Part shown: one piece after another, positions 35,602 through 45,217 of the stretch | Layout: every line of letters starts with the position of its first letter | Position numbering within the stretch: position 1 is the first letter of the stretch | Assembly: GCA_029856045.1 (NCBI GenBank) | Contig: JAHQWG010000001.1 | Span: 1-64,000 of the forward strand | Reading direction: 5' to 3' | DNA: 64,000 bases | Origin: Promethearchaeia archaeon | GTDB taxonomy: Archaea; Asgardarchaeota; Lokiarchaeia; Sigyniarchaeales; SOKP01 | The notes under the pieces: generated by a model | The model's database searches: none | The model's input: only the letters and a program-made list of their open reading frames with translations | What the model was told of the DNA's origin: nothing | Translations under genes and position numbers: made by a program

Positions 35602-37038
35602 TTATTCTTTTAATATTGGATTTCGGGCTGCTAGGACTGCGTCAAGACGTTTTACTGGAGTGTTGAGAGGAGCATTTTTAAGAAGCTCGGGATTTGTTTT
35701 TGCCTCATTATATATATTATTCATCACATCAATGAAATTATCCAATGAAGCTTTTGACTCAGTTTCGGTCGGTTCAATCATCATAGCACCTTTTACTATT
35801 AATGGAAAATAAATTGTTGGGGCGTATAATCCATAATCAAGAATACGTTTTGCAATATCTTCAGTAGTTACATTATTTTCTATTCCCCGGTCTGAAAGTA
35901 CAAATTCATGTTGACAGATTCGATCGTATGGAAGGTGGTATTTTTCTTTTAAAAAAACTCGCAAATAATTTGCGTTTAGAACAGAAATTTGACCCACGCG
36001 TTTTAGACCTTCGGCACCTAAGGCGAGAATATATGCATAAGCTCGTATAATAACTCCAAAATTACCCCAAAAGCACTTAATACGACCAATAGAATTGTTG
36101 GTTTTTTCTCGACATACAAATCCCTGTTCTGTGGCGATAATGGAGGGGTCAGGGAGATATGAAATGAGTTCTTTAGTAACTCCCACAGGTCCAGAACCGG
36201 GTCCGCCCCCACCATGTGGGGTTGAAAAAGTTTTATGTAAATTCAGATGGACGATATCAAATCCCATATCCTTCGGACGGCAGATACCTAACATGGGATT
36301 CAAATTAGCGCCATCATAGTAGCATAAACCTCCATATTTATGTATGATATTCGTGATATCCTTAATTTGACGGTCAAATATACCCAAAGTATTGGGATTA
36401 GTTAACATTATACCCGCTACATCGCCCTGCTGCATTGCAAATTCAATATGATCAAGTGGAACTTCTCCCATATCATTTGAGCGTACTTCGATTATTGAAA
36501 AACCTGCCATTTTTGCAGATGATGGGTTAGTTCCATGGGCGGAATCTGGTACCAAAATTTTATTTTTTTTAAGATTTTTATTCTCGAAATATTTTTTCAT
36601 TATTAAAATTCCGGTTAATTCTCCATGAGCTCCCGCAGCAGGTTGAAAGGTAAATCCATCCATACCGGTAATTTCTCTGAGCATCTCTGAGAGATGGTGC
36701 ATTAGTTCAAGAGCTCCTTGATTTTCTTCTTGAAGAGGATGTATTTGGGAAAAAGCTGGAAGTCGAGCGATCACCTCATTAATCTTTGGATTATATTTCA
36801 TAGTGCACGAACCAAGCGGATAAATTCCTGAATCTATCCCATAATTTCTCCTACTCAACTCGGTATAATGGCGGACAATTTCTACCTCTGGAATATCGGG
36901 TAAGGGTAAATCTTCTCGTTGAAAAAATGAGGGTATTATTTCGAGTAAATCAACTTTATCTATATCCATTTCAGGAATGAAATTATGTTGAGAGCGTTTA
37001 GTACCTTTGTTAAAAATCAAAGTCAGGTTTGAAGTCAT
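35602..37038 (-). CDS. gcvPB: glycine dehydrogenase (decarboxylating) subunit 2
   Basis: 478 aa, the C-terminal half of the split P protein. It carries the PLP lysine in LNLHKTFSTPHGGGGPGSG. PLGSCTMKYNPKINE near the start and HGTNPSSAKMAGF are characteristic. Together with subunit 1 it decarboxylates glycine and passes the aminomethyl group to lipoyl-GcvH. It starts 3 bases after the gcvPA stop, so the two are co-translated. It is the last gene of the operon. Confidence 0.96.
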   Translation of the reverse strand: MTSNLTLIFNKGTKRSQHNFIPEMDIDKVDLLEIIPSFFQREDLPLPDIPEVEIVRHYTELSRRNYGIDSGIYPLGSCTMKYNPKINEVIARLPAFSQIHPLQEENQGALELMHHLSEMLREITGMDGFTFQPAAGAHGELTGILIMKKYFENKNLKKNKILVPDSAHGTNPSSAKMAGFSIIEVRSNDMGEVPLDHIEFAMQQGDVAGIMLTNPNTLGIFDRQIKDITNIIHKYGGLCYYDGANLNPMLGICRPKDMGFDIVHLNLHKTFSTPHGGGGPGSGPVGVTKELISYLPDPSIIATEQGFVCREKTNNSIGRIKCFWGNFGVIIRAYAYILALGAEGLKRVGQISVLNANYLRVFLKEKYHLPYDRICQHEFVLSDRGIENNVTTEDIAKRILDYGLYAPTIYFPLIVKGAMMIEPTETESKASLDNFIDVMNNIYNEAKTNPELLKNAPLNTPVKRLDAVLAARNPILKE

Positions 37039-37041
37039 TGT

Positions 37042-38382
37042 TTAATTCCCTCCTATGTTTTTGTTAGAAGCTTTTTCAGCTGCATGAATGAATTTTTCTA
37101 TATCCTCCCGAGAATTGCTCTCAGTCACACATACAAGTATAATATCTTTCATATCAGGAAAATACTTCGATATCATTAGAGGTGGAAGCAGATTTTCCTG
37201 TTTGCATTGTTCAATTAGTTCATGAACATTTGGACATTTAACTAAAAATTCATTATATGTTGGTTTCTTATTTAATATTTGATAGCCTGGAATGGTTGCT
37301 AATTTTTGCTTAACATAATGAGATTTTTGAAAATTTTGAAGAGCAATCTCTTGAAGACCTGTTTTTCCTAATGAAACGAGATAAATTAACGAGGCTAAAG
37401 CACACAGTGCTTGGTTCGTACAAATATTTGAAGTGGCTTTCTCACGACGTATATGTTGTTCGCGGGTTTGTAAAGTTAATATGAATCCCTCCCGTTCTCC
37501 ATTGATTTCATTAGTTTTACCAATCAACCGACCCGGCATTTTACGCAAATATTTTTGCTTAGATGCAAAAATTCCTAACCCTGGACCACCAAATGATGGT
37601 GAAATACCAAAAGATTGTCCTTCAGCAACAAAAATATCAATATCGGATTTTCCTGGAGGTTTTAACACGCCTAGGCAAGTAGGATCGGTCATTACTTGAA
37701 TAATTAAACATTTGGGAGCTTTATCTCTAATTTTTTGAACTAATTCTGTGATATTTTCGATGCCACCAAAAAAATTTGGACTCTGGAATAGAACAGCTGC
37801 AACACTTTCATCTAATTTTGAGATGAGTGCATCCTCCATAACAACTTCAAAATGGATGTCTTGCCCCCAGCAATAGGTCTTAACAACTTCTACATATTCC
37901 GGATGAATTCCTTCAAGTAAAATAATTTTTTTTTTCTTTGCTGCTACAGTTGCCATAATTGCAGCTTCAGCTAGAGCAGTGGAGCCGTCATACATACTCG
38001 CATTAGCAACATCCATCTGGGTAAGCCGTGTAATTGCTGTTTGATACTCATAAATGGCTTGTAAATACCCTTGACTGGCTTCTGCTTGGTAGGGGGTATA
38101 GGCAGTATAAAATCCCGAAAGGTTGATTACGAAGTCCACCAATGAAGGAATATAATGGTAATAGCAACCGGCTCCTAGAAAAGAACTTGAATAAATTTTA
38201 TTTTTACGTGAAAGTTCTTCTAATCGCCGTAAAAGATCTGGTTCAGACAAACCATGAGGTAGGTTTAATTTTTTTAATAATAAATCGGCTGGAATATCTT
38301 GAAATAACTCCTCTAAGGAATTAATACCGATGGAAGTTAACATCTCGGTAATTGTTTCTTTATCATGAAGTATAAAATCCAT
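37042..38382 (-). CDS. gcvPA: glycine dehydrogenase (decarboxylating) subunit 1
   Basis: 446 aa, the N-terminal half of the P protein. FLGAGCYYHYIPSLVDF, YTPYQAEASQGYLQAIYEY and NASMYDGSTALAEA are the conserved blocks. There is no Schiff-base lysine, as expected of this subunit. The C-terminal domain ends with helix EKFIHAAEKAS. The operon order is gcvT, gcvH, gcvPA, gcvPB. Confidence 0.96.
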   Translation of the reverse strand: MDFILHDKETITEMLTSIGINSLEELFQDIPADLLLKKLNLPHGLSEPDLLRRLEELSRKNKIYSSSFLGAGCYYHYIPSLVDFVINLSGFYTAYTPYQAEASQGYLQAIYEYQTAITRLTQMDVANASMYDGSTALAEAAIMATVAAKKKKIILLEGIHPEYVEVVKTYCWGQDIHFEVVMEDALISKLDESVAAVLFQSPNFFGGIENITELVQKIRDKAPKCLIIQVMTDPTCLGVLKPPGKSDIDIFVAEGQSFGISPSFGGPGLGIFASKQKYLRKMPGRLIGKTNEINGEREGFILTLQTREQHIRREKATSNICTNQALCALASLIYLVSLGKTGLQEIALQNFQKSHYVKQKLATIPGYQILNKKPTYNEFLVKCPNVHELIEQCKQENLLPPLMISKYFPDMKDIILVCVTESNSREDIEKFIHAAEKASNKNIGGN

Positions 38383-38442
38383 TCTATCGATCTCATTTAG
38401 ATGGTAATAGTTGGATTAATCTAATAAATAAAAAAAATACTA

Positions 38443-38838
38443 TTAATCTTCCTCTTTTTCGATCATTTCTTGATATATTTCAACCGAGAGAAGATTTTTT
38501 ATTTCATCTGGGTTTGATATTTTAATTTTCATTATCCAGCCCTCCCCGTACGGTGAAGAATTCACAAATGCTGGATTATCGGCGATGTTTTCATTTATCT
38601 CAATAACTTCTCCCGTTAATGGGAAAAATAATTCACTTACCGCTTTAACGGACTCAATTTCACCAGCAACACTGCCTTTTTCTAACACTACTCCTATTGC
38701 AGGAAGTTCAACATATACAATATCTCCAAGTTTATGTTGTGCGTAGTCAGAAATTCCAACAGTTGCCATATCTCCATCCATTCTAACCCACTCGTGAGTT
38801 GGTGCATATTTTAAATCTGCAGGAAATTTAAGATCCAT
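38443..38838 (-). CDS. gcvH: glycine cleavage system H protein
   Basis: 131 aa. The lipoylation site is the lysine in IESVKAVSELFFP. YAPTHEWVRMDGDMATVGISD at the start and SPYGEGWIMKIK near the end match canonical GcvH. It carries the aminomethyl intermediate from P protein to T protein. There is a second, divergent GcvH at 44697-45128. No lipoate ligase or lipoyl synthase is in the window. Confidence 0.96.
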   Translation of the reverse strand: MDLKFPADLKYAPTHEWVRMDGDMATVGISDYAQHKLGDIVYVELPAIGVVLEKGSVAGEIESVKAVSELFFPLTGEVIEINENIADNPAFVNSSPYGEGWIMKIKISNPDEIKNLLSVEIYQEMIEKEED

Positions 38839-38876
38839 CCTTATTCACATTAATCTTGATTTTTATTCAAATTTTA

Positions 38877-39983
38877 TTATATATTACGATAAAATGGTGT
38901 GGGAACTACTTTTGCTTTAAGAAGTTTATTCCGAATTTCAACGTCAAATTCCGTCCCGATGGAGCTATATTGTATTTCAACGAGAGCTAAGCCAATTGTC
39001 TTTTTAAGCGTTGGTGAGAATCCCCCAGAAGTTACATATCCGATTTCTACCCCATTCTTAAATAATTTATAGTTTTCTCTAATGATTCCCCTATCCAAGA
39101 GATTTAATCCAACAAGAATTCGTGATGTCCCCTCTTTTTTTTGGCGAATAAGAACTTCCTTACCTATAAAATCAATTCCTTCTTTTGGTTTTACAAGCCA
39201 GTTAAGCCCCGCTTCAATCGGGGTTATTGAATTAGTAAGTTCATGACCATACAAGCAGTAACAAGCTTCTAAACGCAAAGAATCACGCGCCCCTAAACCT
39301 GCAGCACCAGCTCCTGTTTTTATAAAAGCATTCCAAATTGTTTCAGCGTATTTATTTTCAAAAGAAATTTCAAAACCTCTTTCACCAGTGTAACCAGTTC
39401 GGGCTATGAATGCAGGAATATCACATAAATTACAAAAAACAAAATAAAACCGATTCAAAGTGGATAAATCTGTATCAACGAGTGGCGCAATTAAGTCATC
39501 AGATTTCGGCCCTTGAAATGCTAATCGACATCTTTCTTTCGAGACATCCTTAACTTTTACTCGAAAGTTTCCTATATGCTTATTAATCCATTGAAAATCT
39601 TTCTCTACATTACTTGCGTTGACAATCATCCGAAATCGTTCCGGACTCTCCTCATAGTAAACTAAATCGTCTACTACAGTCCCATTTTCATAACACATGC
39701 AAGAATATTGTCCTTTTGACTTTTCTAATAATTTTAAATCATTCACCATCAAATATTGAAGGAATGGTATCACATCTGGACCTTCAAAAATAAATTCTCC
39801 CATATGAGAAATATCAAAAACACCTGCGAGCGTTCGAACGGTTTCATGTTCTTTTAAAATGCTTTCATATTGGACGGGCATCAACCATCCAGCAAAATTC
39901 ACCATTCGCGCCCCTAATTTTACATGAGTTTCATATAAGGGGGTTTTTATTTCATTTAGGTCTTCTTTAGTAATAAATTCCAC
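38877..39983 (-). CDS. gcvT: aminomethyltransferase (glycine cleavage T protein)
   Basis: 368 aa. [17 protein letters not shown]-like start (here [15 protein letters not shown]), [26 protein letters not shown] and [13 protein letters not shown] are the T-protein signature blocks. It transfers the one-carbon unit from aminomethyl-lipoyl GcvH to a tetrahydropterin, releasing ammonia. In this organism the acceptor may be tetrahydromethanopterin or folate; MptE and Fae in the window favour a methanopterin-type carrier (inference). First gene of the operon. Confidence 0.95.
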   Translation of the reverse strand: MEFITKEDLNEIKTPLYETHVKLGARMVNFAGWLMPVQYESILKEHETVRTLAGVFDISHMGEFIFEGPDVIPFLQYLMVNDLKLLEKSKGQYSCMCYENGTVVDDLVYYEESPERFRMIVNASNVEKDFQWINKHIGNFRVKVKDVSKERCRLAFQGPKSDDLIAPLVDTDLSTLNRFYFVFCNLCDIPAFIARTGYTGERGFEISFENKYAETIWNAFIKTGAGAAGLGARDSLRLEACYCLYGHELTNSITPIEAGLNWLVKPKEGIDFIGKEVLIRQKKEGTSRILVGLNLLDRGIIRENYKLFKNGVEIGYVTSGGFSPTLKKTIGLALVEIQYSSIGTEFDVEIRNKLLKAKVVPTPFYRNI

Positions 39984-40103
39984 ACCTATTAACGCGTAAT
40001 ATTAATACTGGGTAATAGAATAGTTAGACTTATTTAAATTTTTAGGCAAAATACGAGAGTTATTTTCTTGCACTCTAAATCACTTAATTATACTCTTGGA
40101 ACA

Positions 40104-41201
40104 TTAATCTTGAAGTTTTATTATAATTAGTTTTCCATCTCTAGTTACACAATAAAGACATTTATTCCAAAACGTAAGTCTATTAATTGAAGAGCTAAGA
40201 GTGATCTCTTCTACAATAGTGCCATTATTTTCATCAAGTATAATAAGTTTTCCTTTAGTCGTTCCCAGAAAAATATATTGTAAATTGGTTTGAATTATTT
40301 TGAGATCCTCAATATTAAATCCTGCTTGCTCCCAATCTATCTCAAGGTTATCATTAAGGCAAAGGAGTTTTGATTTGAATTTTAATTTATTTTTAATAAA
40401 ATTATCCTCAAGGAAATCGAAAGAATATGAATAAACTAATGCTTTAGATCGTTTATCTTTATTTAAATAGGATATACTTCCCCAGACATATTCTTCCATC
40501 GGAAGCGATTTAATTATATCTCCATTAACTCCATTAAGAAAATATATTTTTTTATCATCCCCACCACACAAAACAATCTGTTTATTCGAAAAACAGCATA
40601 AACATCTAATATTTCGAGGAAATTTCTTGAACCATTTTATGGAGCCATCTTTTCCATTAAAGATTCTTATTGTCCCATCATTTCCACCTCCAATAAGTTC
40701 GATTTGTCCATCTCCATCACAATCATAAGCTTTAACAATTCCAATTCCACTTTCAAATAATTGACCCCAGATTAAATTACCATTCCCCAGGTTTAAAACT
40801 CTTAATGAGTTATCAAGTCCATAAGCAATTAATTCAAATTGTACGTCATTATTTATATCAGCAATGAAAAAACCAGATACCGAACTTTGGAACTGTTGAG
40901 ACCATAAAAGCTCAACTTCAGAATTTTTTAAATAAAAAACATTTAACAATCCATCCATACCACCTGATATTATTTCAAACTTCCCATTTTTGGTTATATC
41001 GTAAAGCTCGATATCCCAGATTGGCTTATCCTCGGAGATGAATAATTCATGAATAATTTCCCCCTCATTTGAAAGAATTAAAACTCTCCCATCTTCTGAA
41101 CAAACTACTATTTCAAAATTTCCATCTCCGTTAAAATCCCCTAGCTTAACATCAAATAATTGACTTTTAAGATCTTTTTCCAAGATTTTTTCTGTTTTCA
41201 A
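40104..41201 (-). CDS. cytosolic beta-propeller protein (FG-GAP/PQQ-like repeats)
   Basis: 365 aa with about seven repeats of ~45 residues. Several carry a D-x-[ND]-x-D-G calcium-like loop (GDFNGDGNFEIVV, CDGDGQIELIGGG) followed by a strand such as GTIRIFNG or GRVLILSN. No signal peptide or membrane segment is present, which is unusual for FG-GAP proteins, so it should act in the cytoplasm as a protein-interaction scaffold. The start is TTG at 41201. The family link is by repeat pattern only; the partner is unknown. It lies upstream of gcvT's region but reads on the same strand with a 120-bp gap. Confidence 0.65.
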   Translation of the reverse strand: MKTEKILEKDLKSQLFDVKLGDFNGDGNFEIVVCSEDGRVLILSNEGEIIHELFISEDKPIWDIELYDITKNGKFEIISGGMDGLLNVFYLKNSEVELLWSQQFQSSVSGFFIADINNDVQFELIAYGLDNSLRVLNLGNGNLIWGQLFESGIGIVKAYDCDGDGQIELIGGGNDGTIRIFNGKDGSIKWFKKFPRNIRCLCCFSNKQIVLCGGDDKKIYFLNGVNGDIIKSLPMEEYVWGSISYLNKDKRSKALVYSYSFDFLEDNFIKNKLKFKSKLLCLNDNLEIDWEQAGFNIEDLKIIQTNLQYIFLGTTKGKLIILDENNGTIVEEITLSSSINRLTFWNKCLYCVTRDGKLIIIKLQD

Positions 41202-41343
41202 TTATAAATTCCTACCAAAATTTTGTTTTCTGATATATAAGATATTAATTAATTTTATTATAATTTTAAATTAAATGGTAAATTTACTAATTTAAATTAT
41301 TTTCATATAATTTATTGTTAAAATGGAAATGGTGTATTAAAAA

Positions 41344-41541
41344 ATGTCTTTCTCAATAGATATTGATATGGATAAATGCACAGGCTGTGGTACCTGCTAT
41401 GAGGTCTGTCCTAGTGGTTGTTTTGACGAGCCCGAGGATGGAAAAGTAAATGTTCTTGAAGATATGAGAGACGAGTGCGTAGGCTGTAGGGCTTGTGAGA
41501 CGCAATGCCCCGAAGAGGCAATTGTTATAACAGAAGATTAA
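41344..41541 (+). CDS. 2[4Fe-4S] ferredoxin
   Basis: 65-aa electron carrier. Two cluster motifs are visible: CTGCGTCYEVCP and CVGCRACETQCP, each C-x2-C-x2-C-x3-C-P. The remainder is acidic, typical of small clostridial-type ferredoxins. It stands alone with its own upstream AT-rich region. Partner enzymes are not in the window. Confidence 0.95.
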   Translation: MSFSIDIDMDKCTGCGTCYEVCPSGCFDEPEDGKVNVLEDMRDECVGCRACETQCPEEAIVITED

Positions 41542-41621
41542 GTTATATTACTGAATGTAATTTCAATTTTCAATTTTATTATTTATTTTTTTTATTGATA
41601 TTTTTATTTTCTTTTTTATTT

Positions 41622-42746
41622 TTACCATAATAGGATTCGACCACAAATCTTACAAACTCCTTCGTTAATTTGGATATTTAAACATTGTTCATGATATGGT
41701 ACGCTACACTCTTTGCAAATATAAATCTTTCCCGTATAATTCTCAAAGTTTGAATCACAAAAAGCACAATTTTGACTTGGGGGAAAATTATTTGGGACTT
41801 CTACAATTTTTGAGGTTCCCGTTAAATCCAATCCGGTTGCATTAGAAGTTTCAGTAGCAGAGGGTGGCATTGGGGTTGTAGGGATATTTGTATAATTAGT
41901 TCCACTTTGTATTTGAGAGGGAGCTTGATATGTTTGAGCAAAGTCTTGATATTGAGCCCCAGTAGAAATACCTTTTTTTAATCCAACTTTGTGAGATACT
42001 TTTTCATCAAGGATGTTAGTTAAAATCATTGCAGAGGCGAATTTTCCTTTTGCCTTACCTTTTTGTAAATGTGTATGGGAGATCAAATGAATTACACGCC
42101 CTCCTGATTTCCCATAATCAAAATAGACTAAAACGGGCGCTTCACCCCATTTCTTTTGTAATATTAAAGAAGAAATCAATATTTTAACTGCAGTATAATT
42201 TAAAATGGTTATCGGGAAACTTTTATCTTCTAACCACCAGCGGAAGGATTCCTCAGATTTTTTTTTACCACCCCACTTAGCTGTCTGGAGCTCAATTTCC
42301 AGACCCTCTAAAAATGGATGGTCTGGTTCTAGAATTTGACAAGGTACAACTGTATCGCCAGTTTTTGCGCCGTTCCATTTAATAAATCCAGGAAATATAA
42401 TTTCTACAATACTTCGAATTGCCCAATCTGTTGTTATTAACCAACCACCATTTTCAGCAACATATTTATAAATTCTTGTATGAGCAGCATTAGGGATCTC
42501 GTTGCCCGGACAACCTATCAAAACTACGTCATAATGATTCAGGTCAATTTTCATCACATCTTTTGGTTTAATAACTTTCTTTTCAGATGCATACATATGT
42601 GGAATTATTTTTTCAGGTTTTTCATATCTACCGCTAACAGCAAGAATTTTTCCATGTTTTTCGACAGCTTCTACTACACCTTTCTTATTTAAAGTTTCCA
42701 TTTTGCGTTTTTTTACCTCAGAATAGAGATCTTTCCAGCTACTCAT
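41622..42746 (-). CDS. GATase/ThuA-like domain protein with C-terminal PHD/RING-like zinc finger
   Basis: 374 aa. Residues ~45-250 look like a class-I glutamine amidotransferase-like (ThuA/GldG-IFT52 type) fold: LNHYDVVLIGCPGNE, IYKYVAENGGWLITTD and a late segment GRVIHLISHTH. A Ser/Thr/Pro/Gln-rich linker (~260-320) follows. The last 48 residues form a C4HC3 zinc finger: C327, C330, C344, C347, H352, C355, C365, C368. The order fits PHD or related treble-clef RING folds. The architecture resembles eukaryotic signalling or ubiquitin-related proteins. Function unknown. Confidence 0.65.
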   Translation of the reverse strand: MSSWKDLYSEVKKRKMETLNKKGVVEAVEKHGKILAVSGRYEKPEKIIPHMYASEKKVIKPKDVMKIDLNHYDVVLIGCPGNEIPNAAHTRIYKYVAENGGWLITTDWAIRSIVEIIFPGFIKWNGAKTGDTVVPCQILEPDHPFLEGLEIELQTAKWGGKKKSEESFRWWLEDKSFPITILNYTAVKILISSLILQKKWGEAPVLVYFDYGKSGGRVIHLISHTHLQKGKAKGKFASAMILTNILDEKVSHKVGLKKGISTGAQYQDFAQTYQAPSQIQSGTNYTNIPTTPMPPSATETSNATGLDLTGTSKIVEVPNNFPPSQNCAFCDSNFENYTGKIYICKECSVPYHEQCLNIQINEGVCKICGRILLW

Positions 42747-42889
42747 ACAATCACTTTAAATTTTTAAAATAAGAGAATATTTTGAAATTGAATTTGATGA
42801 TAATAATAAAGAAAAAATTAAATTAAATAAATTTATTGACAAATAATGGTTTTTCTTCAATTTAATAAAGAATTTACACTATATGGATA

Positions 42890-43972
42890 TTAAAAACAAA
42901 ATTTACCCTCATCCATAAATGCTATTTCTTCAATTAGAATTGTGGGTTTATTTATAATAAAATCGAGATGAATATCGGACAGGACATTTCCTCCAAAAAA
43001 TTTATTTGTTCCAATGGCGATATGACAAGTTCCTTTTATTTTTTCTCCTTCAAGTACTGACTCGTAGTGTGTTGCTTTTGGGTTCGTACCAATTCCTAAT
43101 TCCGCAACATTTCTTCTTGTCTTAATCAAATTAGGATCTTTTTCTGATTTCTTTTTAGCATTTAAATCGACTAAATTTAAGAATTCATCATTAGCACCCG
43201 TTAAAGAAATTAAAAGTCCATCTTTAAATTCGAATATCATATCCTCTCCTTCTTTCGCTCTAACTGACCATCCTTTTTCAATCAACATGGTTCCATTTGC
43301 TGTTCCTTCCATGGGTGCTGTAAATATTTCTCCCGCGGGAAGGTTTCCAAATGACCCTCGTTCAGTATAGAGTCCGTTATCATCCTTTAATTCTCTTCCG
43401 CCCTCCATAATCTTGAAAGTTAACTCCGTTCCTCGTTTGGATGTGATATGCACATTCTTAATTTTATTTGGGTTTATTTCAGAAATAAAGGATATGCCTT
43501 TTTTTATTTCTTTATCGATTTTATTATAATCTGCGGTCATCGAGCCATTTATATCAAACATAAAGGGCTCAAATTCCGGTAATGTTGCTCCACGTGCGCC
43601 AGCATTTGTCGCTTGCATCCTTGTATTTGTATGAGACAATGAATAACTTGTAGGTATAAAAAAGATATCACATGTTTTCAACTCTTCAGTGACAAAATCT
43701 GGAGCGTCAAGTCCTGATTGTAAAACTGAGGGAAATTCACATAATTTCACAAATTTTTCACCATATAATTCTTTAGTAAGATTGAATAACTTTTTTGTAT
43801 ATAGATTTCTATCTTGTATTTGTTTAAATTTCGCTTGTGTAATAGTTTTAAGCATATAATCTTCGGTAAAATCTGATACAAACATTATAGATTCATCCGA
43901 TTTTCGTCTAAAATTGATCTTAAACACTTGGTCTAAACTATTTTTCAAGTGGGTTGAATTATTTGATGCCAT
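42890..43972 (-). CDS. M29-family aminopeptidase (AmpS/thermophilic type)
   Basis: About 360 aa. The C-terminal half carries the metal-ligand pattern of M29 enzymes: ERGSFGNLPAGEIFTAP, then GIGTNPKA, THYESVLEGEKIKGTCHIAIG, and NVLSDIHLDFII. The conserved Glu, His and Asp residues bind two metals. The enzyme removes N-terminal residues from peptides in the cytoplasm. An in-frame TTG at 43984 precedes ATG 43972; I prefer the ATG. A neighbouring divergent gene starts about 95 bases away, so promoters share the gap. Confidence 0.85.
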   Translation of the reverse strand: MASNNSTHLKNSLDQVFKINFRRKSDESIMFVSDFTEDYMLKTITQAKFKQIQDRNLYTKKLFNLTKELYGEKFVKLCEFPSVLQSGLDAPDFVTEELKTCDIFFIPTSYSLSHTNTRMQATNAGARGATLPEFEPFMFDINGSMTADYNKIDKEIKKGISFISEINPNKIKNVHITSKRGTELTFKIMEGGRELKDDNGLYTERGSFGNLPAGEIFTAPMEGTANGTMLIEKGWSVRAKEGEDMIFEFKDGLLISLTGANDEFLNLVDLNAKKKSEKDPNLIKTRRNVAELGIGTNPKATHYESVLEGEKIKGTCHIAIGTNKFFGGNVLSDIHLDFIINKPTILIEEIAFMDEGKFCF

Positions 43973-44068
43973 TTTTTTCCACAAATAAAAATATTTTTTA
44001 AATTGGAAATATATTTAATTTTAGGATTTTATATTTATAAATCTATTAAGTTTGGATTAAAAGAAAAT

Positions 44069-44581
44069 ATGTCAAAATCAATTCAATCTGGCTCTGAGAC
44101 AATTAAGGAAAAAATTGCTAAGAAAGTTCCATGGATATGTGGAAATAAAATACGCAAACCTAAAGTTCGTTTTCCTAAAATAAAGATAGTCAAAAGATTT
44201 TCTCTTCCTACACCCTCAAAGAATTTAGGTTTAATGGGAATTTACGTATTTCTTTTTATTTTACAGCTTGGAGTTATTTATATCATTTACAGAGAGCCAA
44301 TACCGTTAGGAGCCGATCCAAGTACTGGAGACCCTATGTTTATTTATCCTGATATGCACGATGCTTTTATTATTGAATCGATTGTGGGTTCTATTTTAAT
44401 ATTCATAAGTTCCTCAGGATTTATAGCAATATATCAAGCAACTAAATACACTTACGATAGATCTTTTGCGTGGAGGTTGCTTTTAATTGGAGTTGTTTTA
44501 GCATTAATAGGGTTTATAAGTCTGCAATATATTATTGCTGTTAAGCAAGGAGATATATTGCAAGGAACTAGAACTAGTTAA
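44069..44581 (+). CDS. OSTC/Ost3-like three-span membrane protein
   Basis: 170 aa from ATG 44069 (a TTG at 44003 is in frame but less likely). A basic N-terminus of ~50 residues ends with SLPTPSKN. The three helices lie at 54-74, 101-124 and 134-157. The order and spacing match eukaryotic OSTC and the membrane part of Ost3/Ost6: after helix 1 comes REPIPLG where OSTC has a VEPPSVG-like turn; helix 2 begins FIIESIVGSIL with a conserved Glu; helix 3 follows a short basic loop. These proteins link oligosaccharyltransferase to the translocon. Homology is judged by eye. Confidence 0.6.
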   Translation: MSKSIQSGSETIKEKIAKKVPWICGNKIRKPKVRFPKIKIVKRFSLPTPSKNLGLMGIYVFLFILQLGVIYIIYREPIPLGADPSTGDPMFIYPDMHDAFIIESIVGSILIFISSSGFIAIYQATKYTYDRSFAWRLLLIGVVLALIGFISLQYIIAVKQGDILQGTRTS

Positions 44582-44696
44582 AGAAAGTGCGAAGATTTAA
44601 TTACTAAGGTTAAAACTCAGATTCTAATTCAATTATATTAAATGAAAATAAAAAGTAAAAAAAAAATAGTTTTTTCGATTGTATTAATTTGATTTA

Positions 44697-45128
44697 TTAT
44701 TTAACGGATGCAACATAATCTGCGGCTGATATTAAATTTCCTTTCTCTGCATCAAGATTTGACGCTTCAACCTTAAATAACCAAGCTGCTCCATACGGAT
44801 CTTCATTTACCTTTTCAGGTTCATCCATTAAGTCAGGATTTACTTCAACTACCTTACCTGATACTGGAGAAAATATATCTCCAACACCCTTCTGACTTTC
44901 AACTGTACAATCCACAGGATCACCGGATCCATCAACATCTTGAGAAACATCTGCTCCGTCTATACCTTCTACGTCAACAAAAGTAATTTCTCCTAATTGG
45001 TCAGCAGCAAAGGCAGTTATTCCAACAGTTACAATATTTCCTTCAATTTTCAACCATTGATGGGCTTTAGAGTATAATAAATTATCTGGAAAATCTAATT
45101 CTTTATCATTAATTGTGGCTTTTACCAT
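44697..45128 (-). CDS. second, divergent GcvH-like lipoyl-carrier protein
   Basis: 143 aa. The lipoyl lysine is in TVESQKGVGDIFSP. LLYSKAHQWLKIEGNIVTVGIT and DPYGAAWLFKVE match GcvH. Compared with the 131-aa operon copy it has an acidic insert of about 11 residues (SQDVDGSGDPV) before the lipoyl hairpin. It is not beside other glycine cleavage genes. Possible roles are a second carrier for the same enzymes or a scaffold for lipoate assembly, as known for some GcvH-like proteins; neither is shown here. Confidence 0.88.
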   Translation of the reverse strand: MVKATINDKELDFPDNLLYSKAHQWLKIEGNIVTVGITAFAADQLGEITFVDVEGIDGADVSQDVDGSGDPVDCTVESQKGVGDIFSPVSGKVVEVNPDLMDEPEKVNEDPYGAAWLFKVEASNLDAEKGNLISAADYVASVK

Positions 45129-45217
45129 TTTCTTTCATCTCATTTTGTATTTATTTTTTGTTTTTTTTTATTAGGATGGTTAAAAATAATTTCAGTATTC
45201 ATTTATAATTTTTTTTT

